Assembly: GCA_017999435.1 (NCBI GenBank)
Contig: JAGNLV010000002.1
Location: forward strand, 248,001 to 312,000
Direction: 5' to 3'
DNA length: 64,000 nt
From: Candidatus Zixiibacteriota bacterium
GTDB taxonomy: Bacteria > Zixibacteria > MSB-5A5 > GN15 > FEB-12
Part shown: positions 55,133-63,554 of the stretch, piece by piece
Layout: every line of letters begins with the position of its first letter
Position numbering within the stretch: position 1 is the first letter of the stretch
Notes under the pieces: generated by a model
The model's database searches: none
What the model saw: only the letters and a program-made list of their open reading frames with translations
What the model was told of the DNA's origin: nothing
Translations under genes and position numbers: made by a program

Positions 55133-56959
55133 ATGTCCTGCGCGACCGGCACCGATGACCAGAAAACAATCCCCACCCGCGACCAGGTCGAGGAACGCTA
55201 CCAATGGAACCTCGCCGACCTCTATCTGTCCGACGAGGCCTGGGATGACGACGCCCGCCGCGTCGAGGAACTCATCCGGAACGCCGCCGGGTTCGCCGGG
55301 CGCCTCCACGAGTCGCCGGACACGCTCTACCGGTGTCTGAAGAGCCGCTCCGACCTCGGGCTGGCCATGTTCCGTCTCTACCAATATGCGAAGTTGAGCC
55401 AGGATATCGACAACCGGGTCTCGAAATATCAGGCCATGACCGACCGCGCCGCGGCCCTTTCTGCCCGCGGCCGCGCCGCTTTCGCCTTTGTCGAACCCGA
55501 ACTGCTGGCGATCGATGAGCAGGCGCTCCGCGCGATGGCCGCGCGCTTCCCGCACACCGACGAATACGACTTCTACATCAACGAGCTCATCCGCACCCGC
55601 GCCCACGTCCGCACCCAGGAGGTGGAGGAACTCCTCGCCCTCTCGGCCCAGGTCACTCGCGGCCCGGAGACAATTTTTACCATGCTGGACGACGCCGACC
55701 TCTCCTACCCGACTGTCCAGGACGAGTCCGGCCGGGATGTCCAGCTCACCAAGCAGCGCTACGCCAAGCTGATGGAATCGTCCGACCGCCGGGTGCGGCA
55801 CGATGCCTACCATGCGTTCTACCGCCCCTACCGGGAGCACCTCAACACGCTCGGGGCGTCGCTCGCCGCCGCGGTCAACGCCGACGTGTTCTACGCCCGC
55901 GCCCGCCGGTTCGACAGCTGCCTGGCGGCCGCCCTCTTCGGAGACAACATCCCCGTCTCCGTCTACCGCAACCTCATCGAGACCACCGAGGCCCATCTCG
56001 AGGGGATGCACCACTACCTGCGCGTCCGGCAGCGTCTCCTCAAAGTGGAGCAGCTCCACACCTGGGATCTCGCCTGCCCGCTCTTTCCCGAGGCCGACTA
56101 CGAGGTCGCCTACGACGATGCGATCGCGGAGATTCTCGACGCCCTCCGGCCGCTCGGCCCGACTTACCTCGACGTTCTCCGCCGGGGGTTCGCCTCGCGC
56201 TGGGTGGATGTCTTCGAAACCGCCGGCAAAGCCTCCGGCGCGTTCAGCTGGGGGAGCTACGGCGTGCACCCGTTCGTGCTCATGAACTACAACGCCACGG
56301 TCGACAACATGTTTACGCTCGCCCACGAGATGGGCCATGCCCTGCACTCCCACCTCTCCAATACGCACCAGCCCTACCCGAAAGCCCAGTACTCAATCTT
56401 CGTCGCCGAAGTCGCCTCCACTCTGAACGAAGGTCTTCTCCTGCAGCACCTGCTGTCGAAGGCCCAGGACAAGACCACCCGGCTCTACCTGCTCAACCGG
56501 TACATCGACAACACCATGGGGACCTTCTTCAACCAGGTTCTCTACGCCCACTTCGAGCTGGCCATCCACGCACAGGTTGAGGGCGGGGGAGCCCTGTCGC
56601 CCGAGTGGCTCACGGCGCTGTGGGCCGACCTCACCCGAAAATACTACGGCCCGGACCTGGGCGACGATCCCTACTTCGGCCTCAAGTGGTGCCGCATCCC
56701 GCACTTCTACATGACCTTCTACGTCTACCAGTACGCCACCTCCTACGCCGCCTCCGAGTCGATTCTGGATAACGTCCTGGCCGGCGGCCCTGACTCGATC
56801 AACCGCTACCTCGACCTGCTGGCCGCCGGCGGGAGCGACTACCCGATTGAGCTCCTGCGCCGCGCCAGTGTCGACATGAGCCGCCCCGCGGCGATCGAGT
56901 CCACTCTCACCCGTTTCGCCGACCAGGTCGCGGAGCTTGACCGCCTCTCGCAAGAATAG
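55133..56959 (+). CDS. pepF: Oligoendopeptidase F, M3B family
   Basis: 608 residues, the standard PepF length. The ATG at 55133 has AAAGG upstream; an ATG at 55103 is an alternative. It begins PTRDQVEERYQWNLADLY as PepF proteins do. The zinc site is NMFTLAHEMGHALHSHL, with the third ligand in FVAEVASTLNEGLLL; the C-terminal FYVYQYATSYAAS is diagnostic. It cuts peptides of about 7-17 residues in the cytoplasm. It is the second M3 oligopeptidase in the window and the closer to classical PepF. Confidence 0.95.
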   Translation: MSCATGTDDQKTIPTRDQVEERYQWNLADLYLSDEAWDDDARRVEELIRNAAGFAGRLHESPDTLYRCLKSRSDLGLAMFRLYQYAKLSQDIDNRVSKYQAMTDRAAALSARGRAAFAFVEPELLAIDEQALRAMAARFPHTDEYDFYINELIRTRAHVRTQEVEELLALSAQVTRGPETIFTMLDDADLSYPTVQDESGRDVQLTKQRYAKLMESSDRRVRHDAYHAFYRPYREHLNTLGASLAAAVNADVFYARARRFDSCLAAALFGDNIPVSVYRNLIETTEAHLEGMHHYLRVRQRLLKVEQLHTWDLACPLFPEADYEVAYDDAIAEILDALRPLGPTYLDVLRRGFASRWVDVFETAGKASGAFSWGSYGVHPFVLMNYNATVDNMFTLAHEMGHALHSHLSNTHQPYPKAQYSIFVAEVASTLNEGLLLQHLLSKAQDKTTRLYLLNRYIDNTMGTFFNQVLYAHFELAIHAQVEGGGALSPEWLTALWADLTRKYYGPDLGDDPYFGLKWCRIPHFYMTFYVYQYATSYAASESILDNVLAGGPDSINRYLDLLAAGGSDYPIELLRRASVDMSRPAAIESTLTRFADQVAELDRLSQE

Positions 56960-56984
56960 GAGCGCGCCGCCCGAGGGAAAAGCA

Positions 56985-57143
56985 CGTGAAAGCCGTGGTA
57001 TTCTGAACATAGTCATCTTCGTGTTCAACCTCCCCGCCGCGGCCGCCGTCCTCCACCTGTTCAACTTCCCGCTCGGCGCGGCTCTGGGGGTCTACTCCTT
57101 CCGGGCCCTTCTTGACCTGCCGTCCCGCTCCCTGTTCCGGTAG
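56985..57143 (+). pseudogene. Possible remnant of a small membrane protein
   Basis: A reading of about 50 residues (ILNIVIFVFNLPAAAAVLHL, FNFPLGAALGVYSFRALLDL) resembles the last two transmembrane segments of small membrane proteins often ending in a GIYSLW-like motif. There is no start codon with a ribosome site in a sensible place, and the frame fuses to the 3' flank of pepF. It may be a remnant or chance. Confidence 0.22.
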
Positions 57144-57208
57144 ACTGTGCAACCCTGGCTGCCGGATCGGCCGGCTTCCCCCGGAAAGCGCGGCCGTGGC
57201 CCCCCGCT

Positions 57209-58255
57209 TTACCCGACGCGCCGCCCGCTCGCCCGATCGAAAAACAGGAGGTCCCGGGGCGCAATGGCGAACCGCGCCGGCTCGCCCGCGCGCATTTCCC
57301 GGGTCACGCCCGCCACCGTGAGCACCGTCTCCCCGAACTTCAGCGTCACGACATACTGATCGCCGAGGTACTCGCAGCCGATGACGCTCGCGGCAAAGCG
57401 CCCCTCCGGTTCGATCCGGATTTTCTCCGGCCGCACCGCCGCGGTGAGTTCTCCCGCCGGCGGCGCCGCCCCCAGCTCGCTCCGTGCAAACCCGAACACC
57501 GAGATCCCCTCGCCGTCGGCCGTCACCGGCACCGCGTTGATCCGCGGCGACCCGACGAACTGGGCGGCGAACAGCGTCGCCGGCTCGTTGTAGAGCTGCT
57601 CCGGGGTCCCGAGCTGGACCAGCCGCCCTTCGTGGAGCAGCCCGATCCGGTCGGCCATGGTGAGCGCCTCGGCCTGGTCGTGGGTCACGTGGATCATCGT
57701 CGTCCCCAGCCGCTTCTGGAGACCCACAATCTCCACCCGCATGCGCGCCCGGAGATCGGCGTCGAGATTCGACAGCGGCTCATCCAGTAGGAAAAGGGCC
57801 GGCTCGCGGATGATGGCGCGCCCGAGCGCCACCCGCTGGCGCTGGCCGCCCGAGAGCTGGCCCGGCCGAAGTTTCAACCGGTCTTCCAGCCCCAGCAGCG
57901 CCGCCGTCCGCGCCACCAAAAGCATGCGCTCCGCCCGCGACACCTTCGCCACTTTCAGCGGAAAGGCCAGGTTCTGCTCCACTGTCATGTGCGGGTAGAG
58001 CGAGTAGTTCTGAAACACCATGGCGACGTTGCGGTCTTTCGGCGGGAGCCGGTCGATCCGCCGCTCCCCCAGGAGGATCTCCCCCCGGTCGAGTTCCTCC
58101 AGGCCGGCGATCAGCCGGAGCAGGGTCGATTTGCCGCACCCCGACGGACCCAGCAGGACAAGCAGTTCCCCCGCGGCCAGTTCGAGCGACACATCCTCCA
58201 GGACCGACCGCCCGTCGAACTCCTTCCGGATCTCCCGCAGCACCAGTTCCGGCAT
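57209..58255 (-). CDS. ABC transporter ATP-binding protein, UgpC/MalK-like
   Basis: 348 residues. Walker A GPSGCGKSTLLRL, Q-loop MVFQNYSLYPHMTV, signature LSGGQRQRVALGRAI, Walker B ALFLLDEPLSNLDADL and H-loop IHVTHDQAEALTMADR are all intact. A C-terminal OB/TOBE domain starts near residue 240 and includes AAVRPEKIRIEP. This layout is that of ATPases for CUT1 sugar or polyol importers, which may serve several transporters. No permease or binding protein is near. Its ATG overlaps the recF stop by one base (TAATG), so it is coupled to recF. Confidence 0.95.
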   Translation of the reverse strand: MPELVLREIRKEFDGRSVLEDVSLELAAGELLVLLGPSGCGKSTLLRLIAGLEELDRGEILLGERRIDRLPPKDRNVAMVFQNYSLYPHMTVEQNLAFPLKVAKVSRAERMLLVARTAALLGLEDRLKLRPGQLSGGQRQRVALGRAIIREPALFLLDEPLSNLDADLRARMRVEIVGLQKRLGTTMIHVTHDQAEALTMADRIGLLHEGRLVQLGTPEQLYNEPATLFAAQFVGSPRINAVPVTADGEGISVFGFARSELGAAPPAGELTAAVRPEKIRIEPEGRFAASVIGCEYLGDQYVVTLKFGETVLTVAGVTREMRAGEPARFAIAPRDLLFFDRASGRRVG

Positions 58256-59343
58256 TACTGCACCCCCGCGATTCGTCCGCCGCTGATCTCAAACCGTCGG
58301 CTCTGCGCCTGCAGGGCCGAAGGCGGCTGCCCGGCCGTCGTGAGAAAAAGCTGCTGGAATTCCGCCAGCTCGGCCAGGAGGGCCCCGATCCGCCTGTCGT
58401 CGAGCTCGGCGAATATTTCGTCCAGGAGCAACAGCGGGAGCGCCCCCCGTCGGGCCGCCAGCAGTTGGTACACGGCCAGCTTGAGCGCGATCGCCGCCGT
58501 CCGCATCTCTCCCTGCGAGGCGTGCGTCCGCGCCGGGTAGCCTCCGATCTCGATCGCCAGATCATCCCGGTGCGGCCCCACGAGCGACACCTGCATGGCC
58601 CGCTCCCGCTCCGTGTAGGAAGCAAGCTTGCGCTCGTACTGCGCGGCCATCCCCTCCGCCCCGTTGCTGTCGGTGACACTCGCGGCAGAAGCCCGGTAGG
58701 CAATCGTCATCTTAGAGCCGTGGGAAATCCGCTCATAGTGGCCGGCCGCCAGGGGCACGAGTTGCTCCAGAAAGCGCGCCCGCGCCGCCGTGATGGCCGC
58801 CCCCAAAGGCACGAGCACGGCGTTGAACGCCTCCGGCGCCGCGTTCATGCGCAGCGCCGCATTCTTCTGCGCCAGCGCCCGGCTGTAATCGCTTAGCTGC
58901 GCGATGTACCTCGGGGAGTACTGCGCGAGATAAATATCGAGAAACACCCGCCGCGCCGCGGGAGACCCCGCGAGAAGTTCCGTGTCCTCCGGCCCGGCCG
59001 TGACCGCGCAGAACCGGTCGTACAGCTCGGCCGGCCGAATCGGCACTCCCTCGACCGTGATCTTCTTCCGGCCGCCGGTCTGGTAGGCCACCGCGACCGC
59101 CTCCGTTTCCCCGTTGCGGCTGAGCCGCCCCTCAAGACGGAAAGTCTCGGTCCCCTGCTGCAGCATCACGCTGTCGGGCACTCCCCGGTGGGAACGGCCC
59201 AGGCAGAGCACGAAGATCGCCTCGATGAGGTTGGTCTTCCCCGAGCCGTTGTCGCCGTACAGAATGTTGACCCGCTCGCCGAATTCGATCGCCAGCGGGG
59301 CGAAGTTGCGAAAACCCTGAAGGTGAAGGGAGCGGAGTATCAT
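58255..59343 (-). CDS. recF: Recombination/repair ATPase RecF
   Basis: An SMC-like ATPase that helps load RecA at gaps. It has 362 residues from the ATG at 59343 (MILRSLHLQGFRNF). Walker A is YGDNGSGKTNLIEA, the signature region THASQGEMRTAAIALKLA, Walker B LPLLLLDEIFAELDDRR. There is no Shine-Dalgarno sequence before the ATG, and a terminator lies 13 bases upstream, so expression should be low. It follows dnaN in the standard order. Confidence 0.96.
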   Translation of the reverse strand: MILRSLHLQGFRNFAPLAIEFGERVNILYGDNGSGKTNLIEAIFVLCLGRSHRGVPDSVMLQQGTETFRLEGRLSRNGETEAVAVAYQTGGRKKITVEGVPIRPAELYDRFCAVTAGPEDTELLAGSPAARRVFLDIYLAQYSPRYIAQLSDYSRALAQKNAALRMNAAPEAFNAVLVPLGAAITAARARFLEQLVPLAAGHYERISHGSKMTIAYRASAASVTDSNGAEGMAAQYERKLASYTERERAMQVSLVGPHRDDLAIEIGGYPARTHASQGEMRTAAIALKLAVYQLLAARRGALPLLLLDEIFAELDDRRIGALLAELAEFQQLFLTTAGQPPSALQAQSRRFEISGGRIAGVQ

Positions 59344-59355
59344 ACCAAAATGAAA

Positions 59356-59381
59356 AATGGCAGACGCTGCCATCTGCCATT
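59356..59381 (-). terminator. Terminator between dnaN and recF
   Basis: Minus-strand AATGGCAGA/TCTGCCATT with an 8-base loop, followed by TTTCATTTT; the stem end and tail together give TTTTT. It begins about 22 bases after the dnaN stop and ends just before the recF ATG. Confidence 0.78.
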
Positions 59382-59403
59382 ATTCAGAATCCGCCTTTCA
59401 TCG

Positions 59404-60516
59404 TCAGTCAGCCAGCCGCAGCGGCATTACGAGGCACAGGAAATCCTCTTTTGCTACATCCGGGCTGTACACGATGCCGGCCGAGACCGAGGTGGCCAGC
59501 TCGAATATCACCTCGTCACCGTCAATTTTCGAGAGGATCTCCGTGATGTAGTTCGCGTTGTAGCCGAGCTCGATCGCATCCCCCTTGTAGTCGCACTCCA
59601 GCGTCTCTTTCCCCTCGCCGCTGACATCGGCGTTGGTTGTCGAGAGCACCAGCGTGTTGTCTTTCAGGGAGAACTTTACCTGGTGTGTCAGAGCATTGGA
59701 GAGAATCGCCACCCGGCGTACCGCCCCGGCAAGGTCGTCCTTGTGAATCGTAAGCCGCTTGTCATTGTCCTGCGGGATTACCTGCTCGAAATTCGGGTAG
59801 GGCCCCTCAAGGAGACGGGAAGTGAGAATAATGTCGCTGAGGTTGAAGATGATGTTGTTCTCCCCGAAGATGATCCCGATCTCCTGATCATCGCCTGCGA
59901 TAAACTTGGGAATGAGATTCAGCACCTTCGGTGGAATGATAACATCCTCGTACATCCCCTTCAGCTGTCTGTTCTCCGTGGCCATCTTGGCCAAGCGGTG
60001 GCCATCGGTGGCCACCATCTGCATTTTCTCCCCCTTCGTTTGCCAGAGCACTCCGTTGAGGGCCGGCCGCGTCTCATCATCCGAACAGGCGAACGTGGTT
60101 TTACGGATCATGTTGACGAGGCTGCCCGCCACGATGCGTATTTCCTTTTTCGTGTTGACGGCCGGCAGCTTGGGAAAGTCCTCCGGCGTTACCGAACCGA
60201 TCTTGTACGAGCCGTTCGGGACTTTCAGTTCCACCCGTGACCCTACGGTCTCGACCGTGATCTCCGACTCCGGAAGTTCCTTGATGATCTCGAAGAGAAT
60301 ACGCGCAGGAACAACGGCCGCCCCTTTTTTCGTGACGGTCGCATCGAGGGAGGCGGTAATCGAGATATCGAGATCCGTGGCGGAGACTTTCAGTTTGTTC
60401 TCCAGCGCTTCGAGCAGAATATTCGACAAAATCGGAAGGGTCGACTTTGCGGGCACTACTTGGAGGATATGTTGGAGGTACTGCCCCAGTCGTGACTTCG
60501 GTAAGGTGAATTTCAT
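59404..60516 (-). CDS. dnaN: DNA polymerase III beta sliding clamp (DnaN)
   Basis: The ring-shaped processivity clamp. It has 370 residues from the ATG at 60516 (AGGAGAG seven bases upstream). Family segments are MKFTLPKSRLGQYLQHILQV, PILSNILLEA, LNGVLWQT, MVATDGHRLAKM and the C-terminal VYSPDVAKEDFLCLVMPLRL, which forms the partner-binding pocket. It is downstream of dnaA after an unusually long 286-base gap that contains DnaA-box-like sites. Confidence 0.97.
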   Translation of the reverse strand: MKFTLPKSRLGQYLQHILQVVPAKSTLPILSNILLEALENKLKVSATDLDISITASLDATVTKKGAAVVPARILFEIIKELPESEITVETVGSRVELKVPNGSYKIGSVTPEDFPKLPAVNTKKEIRIVAGSLVNMIRKTTFACSDDETRPALNGVLWQTKGEKMQMVATDGHRLAKMATENRQLKGMYEDVIIPPKVLNLIPKFIAGDDQEIGIIFGENNIIFNLSDIILTSRLLEGPYPNFEQVIPQDNDKRLTIHKDDLAGAVRRVAILSNALTHQVKFSLKDNTLVLSTTNADVSGEGKETLECDYKGDAIELGYNANYITEILSKIDGDEVIFELATSVSAGIVYSPDVAKEDFLCLVMPLRLAD

Positions 60517-60802
60517 CTCCGTGCTCTCCTGCAACGTAGCCTATCCCCACGTTGTCTCTTACAATATCCTTCTACTTATCTCACGAGTAACATTAATAAG
60601 GGCTGTGGGGTTGTGTACAACCCCTCGCCTTCCACTAATATGTCACCCGTACACTTTGCATGGCAACAATTTAAAACAAATCCCCATCCTTTTTTTATCC
60701 CAGCGTTATCCCCACAACAACCTCTCCCTTTCCGACTTCTTCCACAGTTCGCGTCCAAGCCGACCTGTGCGCACATCTTCCACAACTTCACTCCACATCT
60801 TG
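60517..60802. other. Origin part 1: dnaA-dnaN intergenic region with DnaA-box-like sites
   Basis: Contains TTATCCCCA (60706-60714) and CTATCCCCA (60541-60549), one and two changes from TTATCCACA, plus several TTCCACA half sites (about 60746-60790). An AT-rich tract at about 60655-60700 could be the unwinding element. It also carries the dnaN promoter and leader. Confidence 0.5.
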
Positions 60803-62191
60803 TTAGTACAGCAACGAGGCCGAGATTTGGTCGATTTTGTGCCGGAGATCCGGCTCCCGGGCCATGCGGCGCGAGATCAGGTCGCAGGCGTGGATGACGG
60901 TGGAGTGGTCCCGGCCGCCGAAGGCCGCCCCGATCACTTTGAGCGAGTTGCTCGTGAGCGAGCGGCAGAGGTACATGGCCACCTGGCGGGCGAGGACTAC
61001 ATCGGCGGTTTTCTTCTTGGCCTGCATCATGTGCGGCTCCACCTTGAAGTACTCGGCGGCTTTTCGCTGGATCGCCTCGATCTCGATTACTTTGCATTTC
61101 ACCGAGTTGCCGCCACCGAGGACTTTCTCCGCCAGTTTCAGGTCGACCTCCTCCTGCCGCAGGGAAGCATACGCGAGCAGGCGGATGAGCGCCCCCTCGA
61201 GCTCGCGGATGTTGGTCTGCACCTGGTCGGCGATATAGCGCACGATGTTGTCGGGGAGCGTGATCCCTTCCGTCTCCAGCTTCTTGTAGAGGATGGCGGT
61301 GCGGTTTTCCAGGTCGGGCGCCTGGAGGTCGGCCACCAGGCCCCACTGGAAGCGCGACAGCAGGCGCTCCTCCAGACCCTTGATCTCGCGCGGCGGACGG
61401 TCGGCAGTGAGCACAATCATCTTCCCCAGGTGGTGGAGGCTGTTGAAAGTGTGGAAGAACTGCTCCTGCGTGGACTCTTTGCCGGAGAAGAACTGGATGT
61501 CGTCGATGATGAGGACGTCCACGTCGCGGTAGACCTTAGTGAAATCGGCGATCGTGCGGTCGGAGATGGAGGCGATGAAATCGGAAGTGAATTTCTCGCT
61601 GGTGGCGTAGAAGATCCGCTTGTTGGGGAAAGCTTCGAGGATCGCATTCCCGATGGCCTGGACAATGTGGGTTTTCCCCAAGCCGGTGCCGCCGTAAATG
61701 AACAGCGGGTTGTACTTGTTCAGACCGGGCGCCTCGGCGACCGCCTGGGCGGCTGCGAACGCGAACTGGTTGAAATCACCGACCACGAGCGAGTCAAACG
61801 TGTACTTCCGGTTCAGATTGTGATCGTGCCGCCGCCCAAGGGGCTGCGTTTGCGGAACCGGCAGCGGCTCCGGCCGCTCGGGCAGGGGCAGTTCCAGGTT
61901 GAGCGCGTTCTGCTCCGGCACCTCCGGTATCTGCGCGATCACAAACTCCAACTGATAACTCGACCCCAGCACCTCCCGGAACGCTTCATCGATAACCTCC
62001 CCGAAGTGGCCCTTGATCCAGTCGGCCACGAACTGGTTCGGCACCGCCAGGTAGAACTGGCCGTCGCCGTTGATGCCGCCCCGCGTCGGCTTGAACCACG
62101 TGTTAAAGGACTGTTCATTGACGCGCTGAGCGATATACCGCAGACAATCCTTCCACTGCGGTGAATTCGGAATGACTTGTGGCAGAGTCAA
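60803..62191 (-). CDS. dnaA: Chromosomal replication initiator DnaA
   Basis: An AAA+ initiator of 462 residues. Domain I starts WKDCLRYIAQRVNEQSFNTW; a short linker is followed by the AAA+ domain with Walker A YGGTGLGKTHIVQAI, Walker B VLIIDDIQFFSGK and sensor segment LLSRFQWGLVADLQ. The C-terminal DNA-binding signature is GAAFGGRDHSTVIHACD. The only reasonable start is a TTG at 62191 with GAGGGG nine bases upstream; no ATG or GTG is available before domain I. A weak start codon may limit DnaA levels. Confidence 0.97.
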   Translation of the reverse strand: MTLPQVIPNSPQWKDCLRYIAQRVNEQSFNTWFKPTRGGINGDGQFYLAVPNQFVADWIKGHFGEVIDEAFREVLGSSYQLEFVIAQIPEVPEQNALNLELPLPERPEPLPVPQTQPLGRRHDHNLNRKYTFDSLVVGDFNQFAFAAAQAVAEAPGLNKYNPLFIYGGTGLGKTHIVQAIGNAILEAFPNKRIFYATSEKFTSDFIASISDRTIADFTKVYRDVDVLIIDDIQFFSGKESTQEQFFHTFNSLHHLGKMIVLTADRPPREIKGLEERLLSRFQWGLVADLQAPDLENRTAILYKKLETEGITLPDNIVRYIADQVQTNIRELEGALIRLLAYASLRQEEVDLKLAEKVLGGGNSVKCKVIEIEAIQRKAAEYFKVEPHMMQAKKKTADVVLARQVAMYLCRSLTSNSLKVIGAAFGGRDHSTVIHACDLISRRMAREPDLRHKIDQISASLLY

Positions 62192-62650
62192 GACACTCGT
62201 CCCCTCGTTTGTATGATGTATAGTTGTCCACAGAACACCCTGTTGTCGTTAGGTGGGATAGCGCTGGAAACTTAGCGATCGTGCATATCTATCCACAGAG
62301 TTATTCACATGATGCGTTGTCGGGGGGGCTTGTAACGATCTATCAGAGAACAGCTTCCCTCACCCCCGGGAAAAACCGTCCACACACTGTCAACAATCGG
62401 GTGTCTGCGTCTATTCATGAGCATTGATAGACTAGCTCCTGCGGCTCGTCAAGCCCGATGTGGATTAATTTCCGCGCTTCCGGAAGTAATTACATTAGTG
62501 TCTCTTACCGCTCATGAAAAATCGGCCGCCCCGCGCCGCGCAACGGCCGAATGAGATTTTCTATAACCGGCCCCCGACAAACCGCACACTTCACATACGG
62601 TTATCACGACAATTCCGTGGCACAGATCCGTCCCCGCCACGGCGCGCTCC
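62192..62650. other. Origin part 2: region upstream of dnaA with DnaA-box-like sites
   Basis: A 459-base non-coding region between dnaA and lspA. Sites with one change from TTATCCACA are TTGTCCACA (62224-62232), CTATCCACA (62289-62297), TTATTCACA (62301-62309) and, inverted, TGTGGATTA (62459-62467); CCGTCCACA (62376-62384) has two changes. The dnaA promoter must also lie here; TATACA at about 62215-62220 is a possible -10. Nothing further is seen in 62530-62650. Confidence 0.55.
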
Positions 62651-63190
62651 TCAAGCCGATTCGCTGCCGCTTTCCGTCAGCCGGCGAGGATCGCGCGCCG
62701 GTTGGTGGAGAAAGACACTTGCCAACAGGTACACGATGGAGACGCTGATCGCAGCATCGGCAATGTTGAATGTCCACCACCGCTCCAGCTCGTAGCCGGC
62801 GAGGTGGATGTCGAAGAAATCGATATCGATGAAGTCGATGACCTGGCCGATGCGGATCCTGTCGATGATGTTGCCAAGCGCCCCGCCGGCGATAAACGCC
62901 AGCGGATAGCACACCCGCGCGGCGCCGCGGTTGGCGAAGAGGTAGTACAGCACGATCCCAAGAATGATCAGCGAGGTGATGAGGTAGTAGCTGGAGGACG
63001 CCAGCCGCGTCCCCAGCGCCCCCCCTTCGTTGTACACGAGGGTGAACTGAACGAAACTGCCGAGCACGGCGACCGGCTCCCGCAGCGGCAGCGTCTGGAC
63101 CGCCCAGAATTTCGTCGCCTGATCGGCGGCCGCGACCAGGAGGATCACCAGGGCGGGGGCGGTCAGCCGGCGGCTACTTCCGGCGGCCAT
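62651..63190 (-). CDS. lspA: Lipoprotein signal peptidase II (LspA)
   Basis: An aspartic membrane protease that removes lipoprotein signal peptides. It has 179 residues from the ATG at 63190 (GAGGAAC upstream), with four transmembrane helices. The catalytic aspartates are in GGALGNIIDRIRIGQVIDF and WTFNIADAAISV; the N-terminal ADQATKFW and VYNEGGALG (NxGaaF-like) are conserved segments. Its start overlaps the upstream zinc-finger gene by 17 bases. The TlpA-like lipoprotein in this window is a likely client. Confidence 0.96.
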   Translation of the reverse strand: MAAGSSRRLTAPALVILLVAAADQATKFWAVQTLPLREPVAVLGSFVQFTLVYNEGGALGTRLASSSYYLITSLIILGIVLYYLFANRGAARVCYPLAFIAGGALGNIIDRIRIGQVIDFIDIDFFDIHLAGYELERWWTFNIADAAISVSIVYLLASVFLHQPARDPRRLTESGSESA

Positions 63191-63554
63191 GTTCCTCGGC
63201 TTCTTTGCAGGCAATGCAGAGACGGGCGTGGGGGACGGCCTCCAGGCGCGCCATCCCGATATCCTTCCCGCACTTGATGCACTTGCCGAAATCTTTGCTG
63301 TCCAGCCGCCGCAGCGCCTCGTCGAGATGGTAGAGGAAGCGCCCCGACTTCGACGCCTGCATGAACGCCATCTCGCGCTCCATGGCGTCGGTCGCCTGGT
63401 CCGCCATGTGGAACGAGTAGGAGGAAATGTCGCCGTCCGAATCCGTCATCGTCGTCGAGAAATTGCTCTCCAGCGTGTCCTTCATCTCCTCGACCAGCTT
63501 CTTCCGCTTCGCCAGCAGCAGCTTCCGCAGCTTCTCCTTCTCGGTTTTCTTCAT
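63174..63554 (-). CDS. DksA/TraR-family zinc-finger protein
   Basis: 126 residues from the ATG at 63554. A coiled-coil N-terminal part (KLRKLLLAKRKKLVEEMKDT) is followed by the C4 zinc finger CIKCGKDIGMARLEAVPH and ARLCIACK, typical of this family. Members bind the RNA polymerase secondary channel or have unknown roles; the short TraR/YteA-like form often stands between ileS and lspA. The ATG overlaps the ileS stop (ATGA). Confidence 0.93.
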   Translation of the reverse strand: MKKTEKEKLRKLLLAKRKKLVEEMKDTLESNFSTTMTDSDGDISSYSFHMADQATDAMEREMAFMQASKSGRFLYHLDEALRRLDSKDFGKCIKCGKDIGMARLEAVPHARLCIACKEAEEHGRRK

